Shown: piece after piece, positions 49,392 through 59,213 of the stretch
How positions within the stretch are numbered: position 1 is the first letter of the stretch
Layout of the letters: each line of letters opens with the position of its first letter
From: Isochrysis galbana
Taxonomy: Eukaryota; Haptophyta; Isochrysidales; Isochrysidaceae
Direction of reading: 5' to 3'
Length of the DNA stretch: 64,000 nt
Assembly (NCBI GenBank): GCA_018136815.1
Contig: CM030934.1
Coordinates: forward strand, 5,769,987 to 5,833,986
Program-made: the position numbers and the translations under genes
Notes under the pieces: model-generated
The model's database searches: none
What the model saw: only the letters and a program-made list of their open reading frames with translations
Told to the model about the DNA's origin: nothing

Positions 49392-51235
49392 GGCGACGGA
49401 GGGGGTGGAGAGGAGAGCTGCGCGGTAGAGGCCCAGGCAGACGCCAGATGCACCCCGCACAGAGATAAGAAGTTGAGATGTTCCGATGTAAGAATGAGAG
49501 TGAGGAGGGTAATGGAGCTGGTGGGTGAGGGAATGAGGAGGGTCGGTGACGAGTCTACGCTACGAGGTTGGAGAAATAAGGAATTCTTGATAGCGTCTTG
49601 CGGGACGAGAAGGGGTGTGGCGGGGGGACCTCTCTCTTCTCTCTCTCTCTGCTCGTCTCTCGGCGCGCCGTCGCTGTACTTGCCGGCGTGGGCAAGCGGA
49701 GACAGGGTTGATAGTAGAATAAAAGGGGAGGTTTAAGTTGATACGATATGCCGAGAGGAGGCCGAGGGTGTGGCGAGGGACATGGTCGAGCGAGCGCGGG
49801 GGGGGGGGGGGGGGGCAGGCGCCACGACGCGCGAGGGAGAGGAGATACCGGAGGGGGGACGAGCAGATTTTCTACGGCTACACAGTAAACCTCCTTACTG
49901 CCGCAGCGCCGAAGTCGGAGCTTCCAGTCGGTTTTTTTAGTTTTTCTCTCGGTAGCTTCAAGCGCGGGCCACCTGTTGGCGGCTGAGGGCAGGGGGTGAT
50001 ATGCTATGGCCTCAGTACCACATTTATCGACAAACTAGGCATGTTTTGGGACGAAAATAGGTCAAAAAGCTGAAGCGCCGATTTCGGCGCTTCGCAAATA
50101 AACGTGGATGTGTAAAACAATGCAGTGAGAGGTGTCCGGGCTTCATTTAGGGTGTTTTCCTCCTCCCGTGCAAACCCTACATGGGAGATACGGCCCACGA
50201 GTCCCCGAGATACGGTAGATACGGCTGTATCTCGGCTTCCTTCTAGATACAGTAGATACGGGATAGGGACACGGGCGCCAGTCGGCGTCGGCGCCCCACA
50301 TACGGTAGACACGGCAGTATCTGACCCGTTCCCCAGATACCAGATACGGTATCCTGTATCTCTCCCAAGTAGGCTGCGAAGGTGCGATCGTCGCACCCCT
50401 TGCCTTGCCAGGGCGGAGGGCGGCGGTAAAGGGGGGGTGCCTCACCCCGGCCGTGAGGAGGGTGATGTGGGGCATGGGGTATGACCCTTGATTGACCGTT
50501 GCGGCCTGGCGGTCTGGGCGAGGCTTGTGGCGACCCTCCGGACAGCGCCGGCTGTCTCCCCGGCGACGCAGGAGCAAAGCCGCCCGAACCGCTGCGCGTG
50601 GTGTTGGTGAGGCGGCAGGTCGGGCGAGGCGGAAAGATGATGGAGGAAGAGCACTGGATGTGCCCTCTCTGCGATGAGTGAGAGGGTGGAGGAGTTGCGG
50701 GCCGCCGTGGACCGTGGAGAATGCCGCGCAGTAGCAGCATTCCTGTGCAATGCACGAAGGAATGGGCCAGAGGCAGGCACCTGCAAGGCGACGCGGCTCA
50801 CAACTTCTCCGACTGCGAGTGCTTCGTAACGGCGCCCACGATGCATGAGATGGATGTATCCATGATATATATGCATCTATGATGCACATATCATGGATGT
50901 ATCCATGATAAGTGGCAAATAACTCATTATGCTTTGAGAATGGTGTCTTGAGCCTCTAGGAGGACTCAATGAGGGCAATGAGATGAATACAGAAACCAAA
51001 TCCTAGCTCCCCATTCCTAGATTGAACCGTGTCTTCATAGTTCACAACGTCGTCCTACATTGTAGGACTCGTCCTATAAAGCTGGGTACCTTTATCCGTT
51101 CAAGCGCGGAGGTCCTGTTTGTGTAGCTTGAGTGCGCGTTTGGAGTGCGCGGGCAGGATGCTTAAGGTGCTAGCCGGGAGCGCATTGCTATTATCTTGTG
51201 TGCTGTCCGTGTAGGCCCGTGTATGAAGACCATTC
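49392..51235. other. Intergenic region upstream of BRR2 with GATAC repeats and a palindrome
   Basis: A G19 run is at about 49799-49815. From about 50195 to 50365 short GATACGG/AGATAC motifs recur irregularly on the plus strand. At 50850-50867 and 50893-50910 an 18-bp direct repeat, ATGGATGTATCCATGATA, occurs; it is itself nearly palindromic. Open frames across this region, such as 50143-50889 minus, have no motifs. A short CPLC-containing frame at about 50640-50680 is not enough to call. Confidence 0.5.
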
Positions 51236-52181
51236 TCTATCACCTCAGCCTGACCTACATTTCAAACACATAACGCATAGGCGAGTGGGCACGTACAACC
51301 GATTCCCCGATAGAGCAAACACGTGTCGCATATGCGGAGCGGCGAACGAATCCTCGACACACCTAGGTGAATGCACAGGGATAATCAGAATACTGGACGC
51401 GCTGAATAAGATCGCGAGATTCACACCAAGAGCTGAACGGAGCAGGGAAGACACCATCATAGACAACCTTTTTATATACCCGAAGGGCGACGCCCCAAAA
51501 GCGCTGTACACTCTATATATGTTGGCATGGAGATATATCATAACGGACTTCTATAGAATCCACTATGACAACATAGTTTTCTCGGAAGAATCAATTCTGA
51601 TAAGAACAATAGAAAGATACACCGTTTTGTGTAAAGCTCTATTATTCGCGTACGAAACCGACTCGGCGAGAACAGCCCAAGCGGGCATGGGTAGGCAACC
51701 CAAAAAAAGGATAGATCTAGGCGAGCTAAGACCCGCATTTCACATAAGCGACAAAGGCAGGCTCAAACCCAGCGAGGAGCTAGCCAAGCTAGCCGCCAAA
51801 CTGGGAATCGAGCACGCTGTCCAAGAGACCGGGGAGCAAGGTGAAGAGGATGAATGAATCACTTAAGAAACCGATAAGAGAAGACACCACTAGAGGCAAC
51901 GCGACCCAGACGGGACCCAACCACCTAAACACGACCGGGAAGACAAGACACACGCGAGAGCAAGACCAACAGGCCCGCCCAGACCCCACACTCCAAACCA
52001 GACCTCATGTAGTGCACGGAGGTCGGACCCCGGAAACCAAAGAAAAAGGAAAGAAGGGGGGCAGGCGAGGAGGTGGAGGGAGGGGAGGTAAGGGCGATGG
52101 GAATAGAGCTGGAAAGCCCAGTAGACGGTAGGTGTGTAGCCCTGAATCTTCAGATGTTTTTTTTTCTATCACCTCAGCCTG
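51236..52181 (+). mobile_element. 5'-truncated LINE copy 1 with 17-bp target-site duplication
   Basis: TCTATCACCTCAGCCTG is present at 51236-51252 and 52165-52181. The 912-bp insert ends GAATCTTCAGATG followed by about ten T residues, an unusual poly-T 3' tail, just before the second duplication. The 3' UTR is purine-rich and contains GGACCCCGGAAACC, also found in copy 2 at 60.2 kb. The host sequence resumes on either side. It is a classic target-primed insertion of a truncated element. Confidence 0.88.
51253..51857 (+). CDS. C-terminal fragment of LINE reverse-transcriptase ORF (zinc-knuckle region)
   Basis: About 200 residues of the end of a non-LTR retrotransposon polyprotein. 'HITHRRVGTYNRFPD' leads to a CCHC finger (C-x2-C-x8-H-x4-C) as in the zf-RVT segment following reverse transcriptase. 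The rest is helical and ends in an acidic tail ('GEQGEEDE'). The frame has no start of its own because the element is 5'-truncated at 51253; the open frame extends into host sequence by chance. It is not expected to make a functional protein. Copy 2 at 59.2 kb has ~65% similar residues. Confidence 0.8.
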
Positions 52182-53088
52182 GGTCACATTGGGCGCTGTG
52201 GTGGGGCTGGCGGCCATGCTGCGTGGACTGGTGAAGCAAGAAACACCCGAGTGCGATGGCATGAAGCACCGGTGAGACCGCCGACTGGTGTCCCCTGACC
52301 ATTTAGTCCGAACACCAGCGACAAGGACAAGGGGGGGCTGACCACCGCCGTGCTCTTGCTGGAGCGCGGCGAAGGTCGGCCTGTCACGGTGGGTCGGTCG
52401 CCATTGTCATTGCTCCGCTCCCACTTCGGATTGCGAGGGGGGAAAGGCGGGGGAAATCTTCGCCCCCTCTCGTGAAAAGAATATTCTGACCCTCAGATGT
52501 CCCGCCTTTTTTTTCAACCCGATATCCCCCACCTCTAGTACTAACTCATTTGAAAATTAAAGTAAATGCATGGCGCATAGCTCTAGGCACTAATACGTCG
52601 CCATGGCCATGGCGGGTGGCCACGTCATGGACACGATAGCGGACCAACGAATCCGCGAACCAAGGCTATAGCTATAAACTATCGGCACGCACAACGAGCT
52701 GCGCGTCAGGCCCTACTAGAGTGTAGGGTGAGCCAAGACACGCTTTCCTTGGGCGCCTTGCTTGGGACGTGTTCCTTATTACCTTTACCTTTCTTCCCCC
52801 CATCCTCCTCCCATTCAATGCATTCCTTTAAAAACACGCCAAGAGTAGCACCCTTCACAAGATATCGCGCCGCTCAACATTGCTGGCGATTTACTTCTCC
52901 CAGTCCCAGCCTTAAAGTTGATCTGACAACGTGCCGACCTGCGATTAGAACTGGACCGTAGTTGCGCACATATTGGGATGATAAGCCATACCAATGGCCA
53001 TGAGGAACCTCATTGCGAGTTCGCGTCTCGTGTAAACGCGCACAGCCGGACGGAAACAGTGGGCCCACGCCCGAGCGCACCGAACTGC
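52182..53088. other. Intergenic region downstream of the PhoD-like gene
   Basis: About 0.9 kb with no recognised gene. It begins with host DNA after the LINE's right duplication and includes the 3' flank of the minus-strand phosphatase gene. Confidence 0.45.
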
Positions 53089-56000
53089 TTAGAAGCCCGC
53101 AGGCTCCATATTGCTGTATGAGAGACTCTCGGCGATGATGGCGGTGAGGTCGTCTGTATACGTGCCTGGCGCGAGTCCGCGCCAGACTTCGAGGATCGCG
53201 AAGTCCGACTCAAGCACAATCTCACCCGCGATGAAGGGGCCGCGCATCGCGGAACAGTCGTTGGCTGAGCAGTATTCTTCGCGCTTGCCATTGTAGTAAC
53301 CCACACCGTCCCACACGTATGAGAGAGCGGGTTCCATGTTTTTGAATGATAAGCTCTCAGCGATAATGGCGGTTAGGTCGTCGGTGTACGTGCCTGGCGC
53401 GAGCCCGCGCCAAACCTCGAGAATGGCAAAATCGGACTCGAGCACGACCTCGCCAGCAATGAATGGACCGCGCATTCCCGAGCAGTCGTTGGCCGAACAA
53501 TACGCCTCGCGCTTGCCGTTGTAGTATCCAACACCGTCCCACGCATATGCGAGGGCGGGTTCAAGGTTGCTATATGAGAGGCTTTCCGCGATGATCGGCG
53601 CGAGGTCATCGGTATACGTGCCTGGCGCAAGTCCACGCCAAATCTCTAGGACAGTGAAATCGCTGACGCGCACAACCTCGCCCGGCACGAAGTCTCCACG
53701 CATATTTGAACAGTCGTTCACGGCGCAGTACTCGGCCCTCTTTCCATTGTAATAGCTTGGATTCTTCCATGCGTAAAGAGCCGGAGCGGTGTCGCTTGGG
53801 TCTGGCTCAATGTCCACACGCAGGCTTTGACAACCCTCGCCGAGTTCGAGATCGCTGATGATACCCTTGGAGAGACTGTGGAGTTGAAGGTTGACTATGT
53901 ATTGCTCGCGAGCTCCGAGTTCGGCAGTCATGTATTCCTGTGGTGTTGCGTCACTGCCCAAAAGGTGGAAGAAACCGGCTGGGATAATACCCGTGAACTC
54001 GGCCTGTGAGGCAGCATTAAGAGAGAATGTAGGGATAGAATTCAGATGAGTTCGCTTCGACTCGTCACCGACGCGCGCAACCGTCATCATGTGACGGTCG
54101 GAATTACCCTCCACATCCAGAGGAAGGCGGAGTAGGCGGCCTGTTGAGCCATCCTCGGCAATCATCAGGTAACCACGAGGGGACCAGTAAAGGCCATCTG
54201 GATCGCCGAAAATAGGATCGATATCCTTGAGACGCAGCCTCTTCGTCGTCGCAGCAAGCTGGACGGGCAATTGGACACCATTCTTGGTCGTGAAATCTCC
54301 CGCCGAGAGGAGATCCGGACGGATTCGCGTCACCGAGATGTCACCTAAAGCCATCGATTGAGCCCACATCGTCGGCTGATGCTTGTTGACAGAGGACCAC
54401 TCATTCTTTGCCAGGCCAGAGTTGATTGCTCCTGTGGCTGTTTCCACAGGCACAAACGAGCCTGCGTATTCAACCAGCGCGTCCATGTTATCCCACGTCT
54501 CGTGGCCGGGCACGATTAGCACGTAATACTGACCATAGGCGGGATTGAGGCCGTTCCGTCCGAGAAAGTCGGTGCCGACCTTCTTGCCGTAATACAAGTG
54601 CACGCGCTGTCCAACTCCAGGCTCTGGGTAAATATTGATGACCATCGCCACGTAGTCAGCAGACCCAGTGTAGAGTGGTGTGGCAGTTTCCACCATCATT
54701 TGTGTTGGGAGCAAGTAAGTGTTGCCGGTCGCCACGTCAAGAACGCCAACGCCGCCGAAGCCGCCGTCTTCATGGCCGGAGATGTATATTTTGTCTTCGA
54801 AACCTGCGCCAGAGGTAAGATGGCTGAATTCGTGCTCGTTGTGAAAGGTTCCGCCACAGAAGCGCGATAGGCCATCGAGTCCGGTGAGAGACTTCATGTG
54901 AGCAACGGATGTGACGAGCTCGCCCTCAGGCTTGGCATCGGTAGAAATATAAATTCGCTTAATAGCAACTCCAGAGGCAAGATGCTTGTACTTGGTGGCT
55001 GACGACTTGAACTCAACCTCAATATCAAAATAGCGAATGGTTGCGCCGTTCATGACGAACGATTCTTGGGTTGAAGGAAAGGCCTGATCCGGACTGCCCT
55101 TTTCTTCAGTGGCCGAGTAGCGTAGGTGGATGCCGTTGCCCACGGAGATCTCGTTATTGACGTAGTAGCGCAGCAGGCCTTTGCGCAGCACTTGGATGCC
55201 CGCACCATCGAAAGGCCCAGTGACCATCGCAAGCCCATTCCACTTGTCCGGGATCTGCCACAAGGAGTCGAGTCCCACGACACCAAACTCGCCGGAGGAC
55301 ATGAGCGGGGTGACAGAAACATTCGGGTTGATGTAGAGAAGAGGATCCGTCGGGTACGTTCCGAGTGACGGCAAGACGGCCTTAGCTGCGTTCGATGCGG
55401 AAGCGCCCATCCATTTGTCGCAACCATTATACACGAGAGGACAAGTCTCCGCCGCTTCTGTGCAGCCGGGCGGGCAAGTAGGCGTGGTTGAAAAGAGCAG
55501 TCGCCGCGAGTGGTGGACGCAGCCAGACGGGCAAGGCACCGGCACCGCCTTGGCCGCGGGGAAGTTGACGTCAATGGTCACAGTCTGACCAATTTCACTT
55601 GGCATCGCGCCCGTGTTTGCCGTGTTTGAAGGCACAAGCGAGACACGAAGAGAACGGGCCTCCCAGTTGATGTCAATCTGGCCAAAGTGATCTGTGCGCA
55701 CAATATCATAGCCGGGGATTCGATTGTTACCAGGCTCCAGACCAGCCTCGTTCCACGCATGCGTCAACGATGAGGCGGTCACCTCCAAAAGTGGCAAGTT
55801 GTCGAACTTGGTCTTATCAAGTGACATCACCGGATTCCCATTGTTGTCAGGAAACGTCGCACCGTAGGCGCCGCCGCCCATCGCGTCAACCTGGTAGAAG
55901 CTACCGATGTGGCGATCGCCCGAGATGAGCACGACGTTGTCTGGGAGGATGCTGAGCAACTTCTTTTGCTCGCATGGCTGCTGGTAGAAGCCCTCGTAAA

Positions 56001-56637
56001 GATTGCCAAGAAATTGGAAGCCGTTCACAAGGAGACGTAGGTCAGCAGGCTTGCGGAGCTCCTGCGCAAGCCACTGCCACTGCTCATCTCCAAGGATGGT
56101 GTCAGCCGTTTTGAACCAACGGTCATCCAGCAGGATGACCTGCAGGCGTTTGCCCTCGGGGCCAAACGTATACGACTTGTAGACACCACCACGAGTGCGG
56201 CGCTCGTCATCCATGGGGATGTTGTAGAAATTGAGGAAGTGCTCTTTAGCGTAGTGCTTCAGAGCAAAGTCTGCTCCACCGTTGTTGACTCCATAGTCGT
56301 GGTCATCCCATGTGGCGATGAACGGCACTTTCGACTTGAAACGCTGGAAAGCCGGGATCGCAGCGAGCTCGTCGTAAGCAGCCTTGAGCTCTGTGCAACC
56401 CGGGAGCACGCAGTCTCCGTAGACATTGTCACCAGTGAGTATAGCCAGGTCAGCGCCAGCCGCGGCAAACGTGTCCCACGATTCGAAATATATGTTGTCA
56501 TCACCAAAGCCCTCCGGATCCTGGTGCGCGCATGAGCTGAAGGTGATGCGTTCGAGCACGGTGTCCTCACTGGGCACGAGGTTGTGTGCCACGGCGCCCC
56601 CAAGCAGGAGCACGAAGAGCCGCATGTTCCGAGACAT
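53089..56637 (-). CDS. Secreted PhoD-like phosphatase with a PhoX-like segment and three C-terminal repeats (intronless)
   Basis: 1,182 residues in one exon; start ATG at 56637 (a second Met at residue 5 is equally possible). A signal peptide (~4-18) is followed by a PhoD/metallophosphatase domain: 'ITFSSCAHQD' (~31), 'LTGDNVYGD' (~67), 'WDDHDYG' (~110), 'LISGDRHIG' (~240), supplying metal ligands. PhoD enzymes hydrolyse phosphate mono- and diesters outside the cell, typically under phosphate stress, using Ca/Fe. A Cys-rich linker ('CPSGC', 'CPPGC', ~370-410) leads to ~500 residues resembling PhoX beta-propellers, including 'PDGLYWSPRGYLMIAEDG' (~800). The C-terminus has three tandem ~76-residue repeats (nt ~53095-53780), each with 'YYNGKR..YC..NDCS.MRG' and 'WRGLAPGTYTDDL'. 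The lack of introns contrasts with most neighbours. Confidence 0.85.
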   Translation of the reverse strand: MSRNMRLFVLLLGGAVAHNLVPSEDTVLERITFSSCAHQDPEGFGDDNIYFESWDTFAAAGADLAILTGDNVYGDCVLPGCTELKAAYDELAAIPAFQRFKSKVPFIATWDDHDYGVNNGGADFALKHYAKEHFLNFYNIPMDDERRTRGGVYKSYTFGPEGKRLQVILLDDRWFKTADTILGDEQWQWLAQELRKPADLRLLVNGFQFLGNLYEGFYQQPCEQKKLLSILPDNVVLISGDRHIGSFYQVDAMGGGAYGATFPDNNGNPVMSLDKTKFDNLPLLEVTASSLTHAWNEAGLEPGNNRIPGYDIVRTDHFGQIDINWEARSLRVSLVPSNTANTGAMPSEIGQTVTIDVNFPAAKAVPVPCPSGCVHHSRRLLFSTTPTCPPGCTEAAETCPLVYNGCDKWMGASASNAAKAVLPSLGTYPTDPLLYINPNVSVTPLMSSGEFGVVGLDSLWQIPDKWNGLAMVTGPFDGAGIQVLRKGLLRYYVNNEISVGNGIHLRYSATEEKGSPDQAFPSTQESFVMNGATIRYFDIEVEFKSSATKYKHLASGVAIKRIYISTDAKPEGELVTSVAHMKSLTGLDGLSRFCGGTFHNEHEFSHLTSGAGFEDKIYISGHEDGGFGGVGVLDVATGNTYLLPTQMMVETATPLYTGSADYVAMVINIYPEPGVGQRVHLYYGKKVGTDFLGRNGLNPAYGQYYVLIVPGHETWDNMDALVEYAGSFVPVETATGAINSGLAKNEWSSVNKHQPTMWAQSMALGDISVTRIRPDLLSAGDFTTKNGVQLPVQLAATTKRLRLKDIDPIFGDPDGLYWSPRGYLMIAEDGSTGRLLRLPLDVEGNSDRHMMTVARVGDESKRTHLNSIPTFSLNAASQAEFTGIIPAGFFHLLGSDATPQEYMTAELGAREQYIVNLQLHSLSKGIISDLELGEGCQSLRVDIEPDPSDTAPALYAWKNPSYYNGKRAEYCAVNDCSNMRGDFVPGEVVRVSDFTVLEIWRGLAPGTYTDDLAPIIAESLSYSNLEPALAYAWDGVGYYNGKREAYCSANDCSGMRGPFIAGEVVLESDFAILEVWRGLAPGTYTDDLTAIIAESLSFKNMEPALSYVWDGVGYYNGKREEYCSANDCSAMRGPFIAGEIVLESDFAILEVWRGLAPGTYTDDLTAIIAESLSYSNMEPAGF
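53095..53785 (-). repeat. Three tandem ~228-bp coding repeats in the PhoD-like gene
   Basis: Start points near 53111, 53336 and 53567 show nearly the same sequence at about 228-bp spacing, corresponding to the three protein repeats. The two units nearest the C-terminus are almost identical; the first is more diverged ('NPSYYNGKRAEYC'). Recent duplication or conversion of the last two is likely. Confidence 0.9.
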
Positions 56638-57957
56638 CGTGCTCACCGAGAAGCGAGGGAGCCGACGGCGGAGTCAATGGCCGCCCCTCTCGGATAATCT
56701 GTCAGATGATGCCAGACGAGCTGCTGATCTTGCTTCTCATCGATCTCTCTTCACGTTCGGAGAGATACGTATTCTTAAAGTATCCTGCTCGTAATGGAGC
56801 CGGGGTCGAGATCGGCTCGACAGCCCTTTCGTTTGGGGAGGTCTCATCTCCGACGGCGGGGCGAGGCGCGCGCGTGGGGAGGGGGGGGGGGCGGGCGGGG
56901 GGGGGGGGGGGGGGCGTGCGGCGGGGAGGAGAGAGGCGAGGTCGGACGGGCCGTCGTCGTTGGCGCGTTGCCCGTCGGTGTGACCGTCGGCGCGGGTCAA
57001 AAGCAGCACATCGGTGCTTGTGGGAGACGTGGGGGGGGGGGGGGGGGGGGGGGAGCCAAGTGTTGTTCTCAAGGGGACCATGACGTCGTCAAACCTTCAA
57101 AGGTCACAGGGTCCGCCATCAAAAAGTAAGTTTATACTTGGTTCGACGCTCCCTCCCTCCTCTCTCGGCCCCCCCTCCCCCCCTATGGCAAGGTTTTTTA
57201 TTCGTCTTGGGGATGAAAAAGGACCGGTGGCCGGTGGTCGGACTGTCGGACGACGGGCTTCTTCAGTCTCCGACAGCCGACAGGGGGTCCTCCGCCTCCA
57301 TCGCCAGGGTCGTGCAGGAGGAGGGACGAGTCATGCGAGCAACGCTTGCGCTCGTTGGCTCCGGCGAGAATTTCGTTTCGGACCCACCCAAATTTCGTTT
57401 CGAATTTTTGCTTGCCCTGACCCAAATTTTGGGGGTCATTTCGTTCGAAATTTGCTTCGAGCGCCGCCGCGGACGCCGGCACGTCGGTCGGTGCCCTAGG
57501 CCCTAGGTCGGTGTGTTCGGCACTTCGGCAGGCGACTACGCGGTTGCCTATGACCTACACGCACACATGTATGTGCTCGCGTGGTTTTCACACATCTTAC
57601 TACGTACATATGCGCGGCCCGCCGCACTTTTTGACACTACACTATACACATCATTTTCATTTTAGATATTTTAGAGGCGGCCTTAGCCTTACTTAACAAG
57701 AAGGTGCAACTCGGGGTTCCCTTTTTTGTTACACCCCTCCCGTCTCCCGTCTATTTATGTATATAATTTTTATCGACCCCTAACTTGGACATTATTCCCA
57801 CGTACCTCTCATGGCAGCATACTGTTGGTCGAGAGGCCAACACGGCCGACCTGCCAAAGGGTCGCGCCGTTGGTCTTATTTTCAATCCAGGATACTAGGT
57901 CACCAAAGACGTCGAGACGATGAGGGCTCCCCACCCAGCACCCAGCCACATGAGGCG
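56638..57957. promoter_or_regulatory. Upstream region of the PhoD-like gene with G-runs
   Basis: Plus-strand G-runs at about 56880-56918 and 57030-57050 are C-runs on the sense strand of the phosphatase gene, 240-410 nt before its ATG. GTAAGTTTATACTTGGTTCG at 57125-57144 matches the terminal motif of family A. 57354-57375 is the inverse of 58939-58959. No gene was recognised to 57957. Confidence 0.4.
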
Positions 57958-57960
57958 AGA

Positions 57961-58060
57961 AGCGTTCAATCGCCATCACCCCACAGATGGAAAAGCGTTC
58001 AATCGCCATCACCCCACAGATGGAAAAGCGTTCAATCGCCATCACCCCACAGATGGAAAA
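57961..58060 (+). repeat. 33-bp tandem repeat (three units) interrupted by the retroposon
   Basis: The unit contains GCGTTCAATCGCCATCACC and CCACAGATGGAAAA. Complete units start at 57961, 57994 and 58027. A further unit resumes at 58837 (GCGTTCAATCGCCATCGG) after the insertion, showing that the element landed within the array. Confidence 0.9.
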
Positions 58061-58836
58061 TAAAATAAATAAACCTTTTAATAGTCTCACCGCACACGCG
58101 GCCGTGGACCCTCTACTTTCTACTCACGTAGGAAACTTTCTACACCCCCACTTCCCCGGCCCTTCTCCCCCCGCCATAAGGCGACTCCCCCCGTGCACTA
58201 CTAGGGGGATGGGGGAAAAGGGCTTAGATATGGTCCGGTGGCCCGCGCCCCCCCCCCCGGTGATCATTCCCCCCCTTCCTCCTGTGTCTCCGAGTGGGCG
58301 GCGGTCTCAGCCCCGACTTATCCTGTAAACAGGTGCGGGACTCACCTATTTTTCGGTGAGCGGAGCTCTCGCTCCGCCCACCCCCTTCTCCGCGCTCTCT
58401 CTCCCCTCTCCTGCGGCACGCGCGATGGCGCGCCTGCGGCAGGCCTGCAGCTGCCCCTGGCGACCCCTGGAGGCTCATGGAGGCCAGCTTTGGGGGCAGA
58501 GGAGGCTGGGGCTGGGCCCTGGCCTCCCCTGCCTCTCCCTCGCTGGCGCTCCCGAGCCTCTGGGGCCCCCAGTCTGCACCTGTCTGCCTGTCGATCAGGG
58601 GGGGAGGGGGGGTTGGAGCAATGGGCTGGTCACGAGGGGCCAGGATGGGCGAATGGGGCGAGCCTGTGGGGAAGGGAGTGGGTCAGTAGGGCAGTGGGCT
58701 CCTGGCAAGCCATCAGGCGTGCCAGGAGGATGGGTGGTTCCTCCCCCATGGCAGGGGAGGAGTGGAGAGAGGGGGGGGCTCGTGCCCCCCCATGGGTCAA
58801 CCAAGTATAAACTTAGTTGACCCCACAGATGGAAAA
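58044..58836 (-). mobile_element. Family A retroposon, full copy 2, with 17-bp target-site duplication
   Basis: ACCCCACAGATGGAAAA occurs at 58044-58060 and 58820-58836. The insert between is the inverse of the 23.8-25.6 kb element. On the minus strand it starts with CAACTAAGTTTATACTTGG and ends with GTGAGACTATTAAAAGG and a (TTTA)-like tail next to the left duplication. It lacks the ~1 kb central part of copy 1, so it is a shorter version (about 0.76 kb). Conserved landmarks include 'AATAGGTGAGTCCCGCACC' (GTAAGT in copy 1) followed by TTTACAG. Confidence 0.85.
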
Positions 58837-59213
58837 GCGTTCAATCGCCATCGGCTTGCAAATTTCGCTCCCGCGTGACCCAAATTTCGGTCAAAATTTT
58901 TATTTCGATGATGGACCCAAATTTCAAAAAAAAAATCTCGAAATTCTCGCCGGAGCCAATGCGCTCGGCGTCCAATCGACAGGTGGCCGTGTCGTGCCAC
59001 GAGATCCTAGATGGGAGAAACGTATTCACCGTTTTTCTACGAAGGCGGAAAACAGGCCGTTATTGCCGTTTTTGAAACCCCTTCCGTTTCTCCCTCCGTT
59101 TTTAGACGGGCGCACGGGCGCGGAGGCGCGCGCCAGCAGTGCGGCGGCGCATGCGGCGCGGCGGGCACGTGTGCGTGAGCGCACGGGCGCGCGATCGCGT
59201 TCGGCATTCCTGA
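58837..59213. other. Spacer with inverted match to 57.35 kb
   Basis: The sequence includes CGAAATTCTCGCCGGAGCC at 58939-58957, the inverse of 57356-57375, and repeated 'ACCCAAATTTC' motifs (58876, 58916) shared with 57385-57430. No gene is seen. Confidence 0.5.

Noticed and set aside
50143-50889. 248-residue minus-strand frame upstream of BRR2
   Set aside because: No recognisable motif, overlaps other frames and irregular GATAC repeats.
57961-58060. CRISPR-like array from regularly spaced repeats
   Set aside because: It is a direct 33-bp tandem array with no spacers, in eukaryotic DNA.
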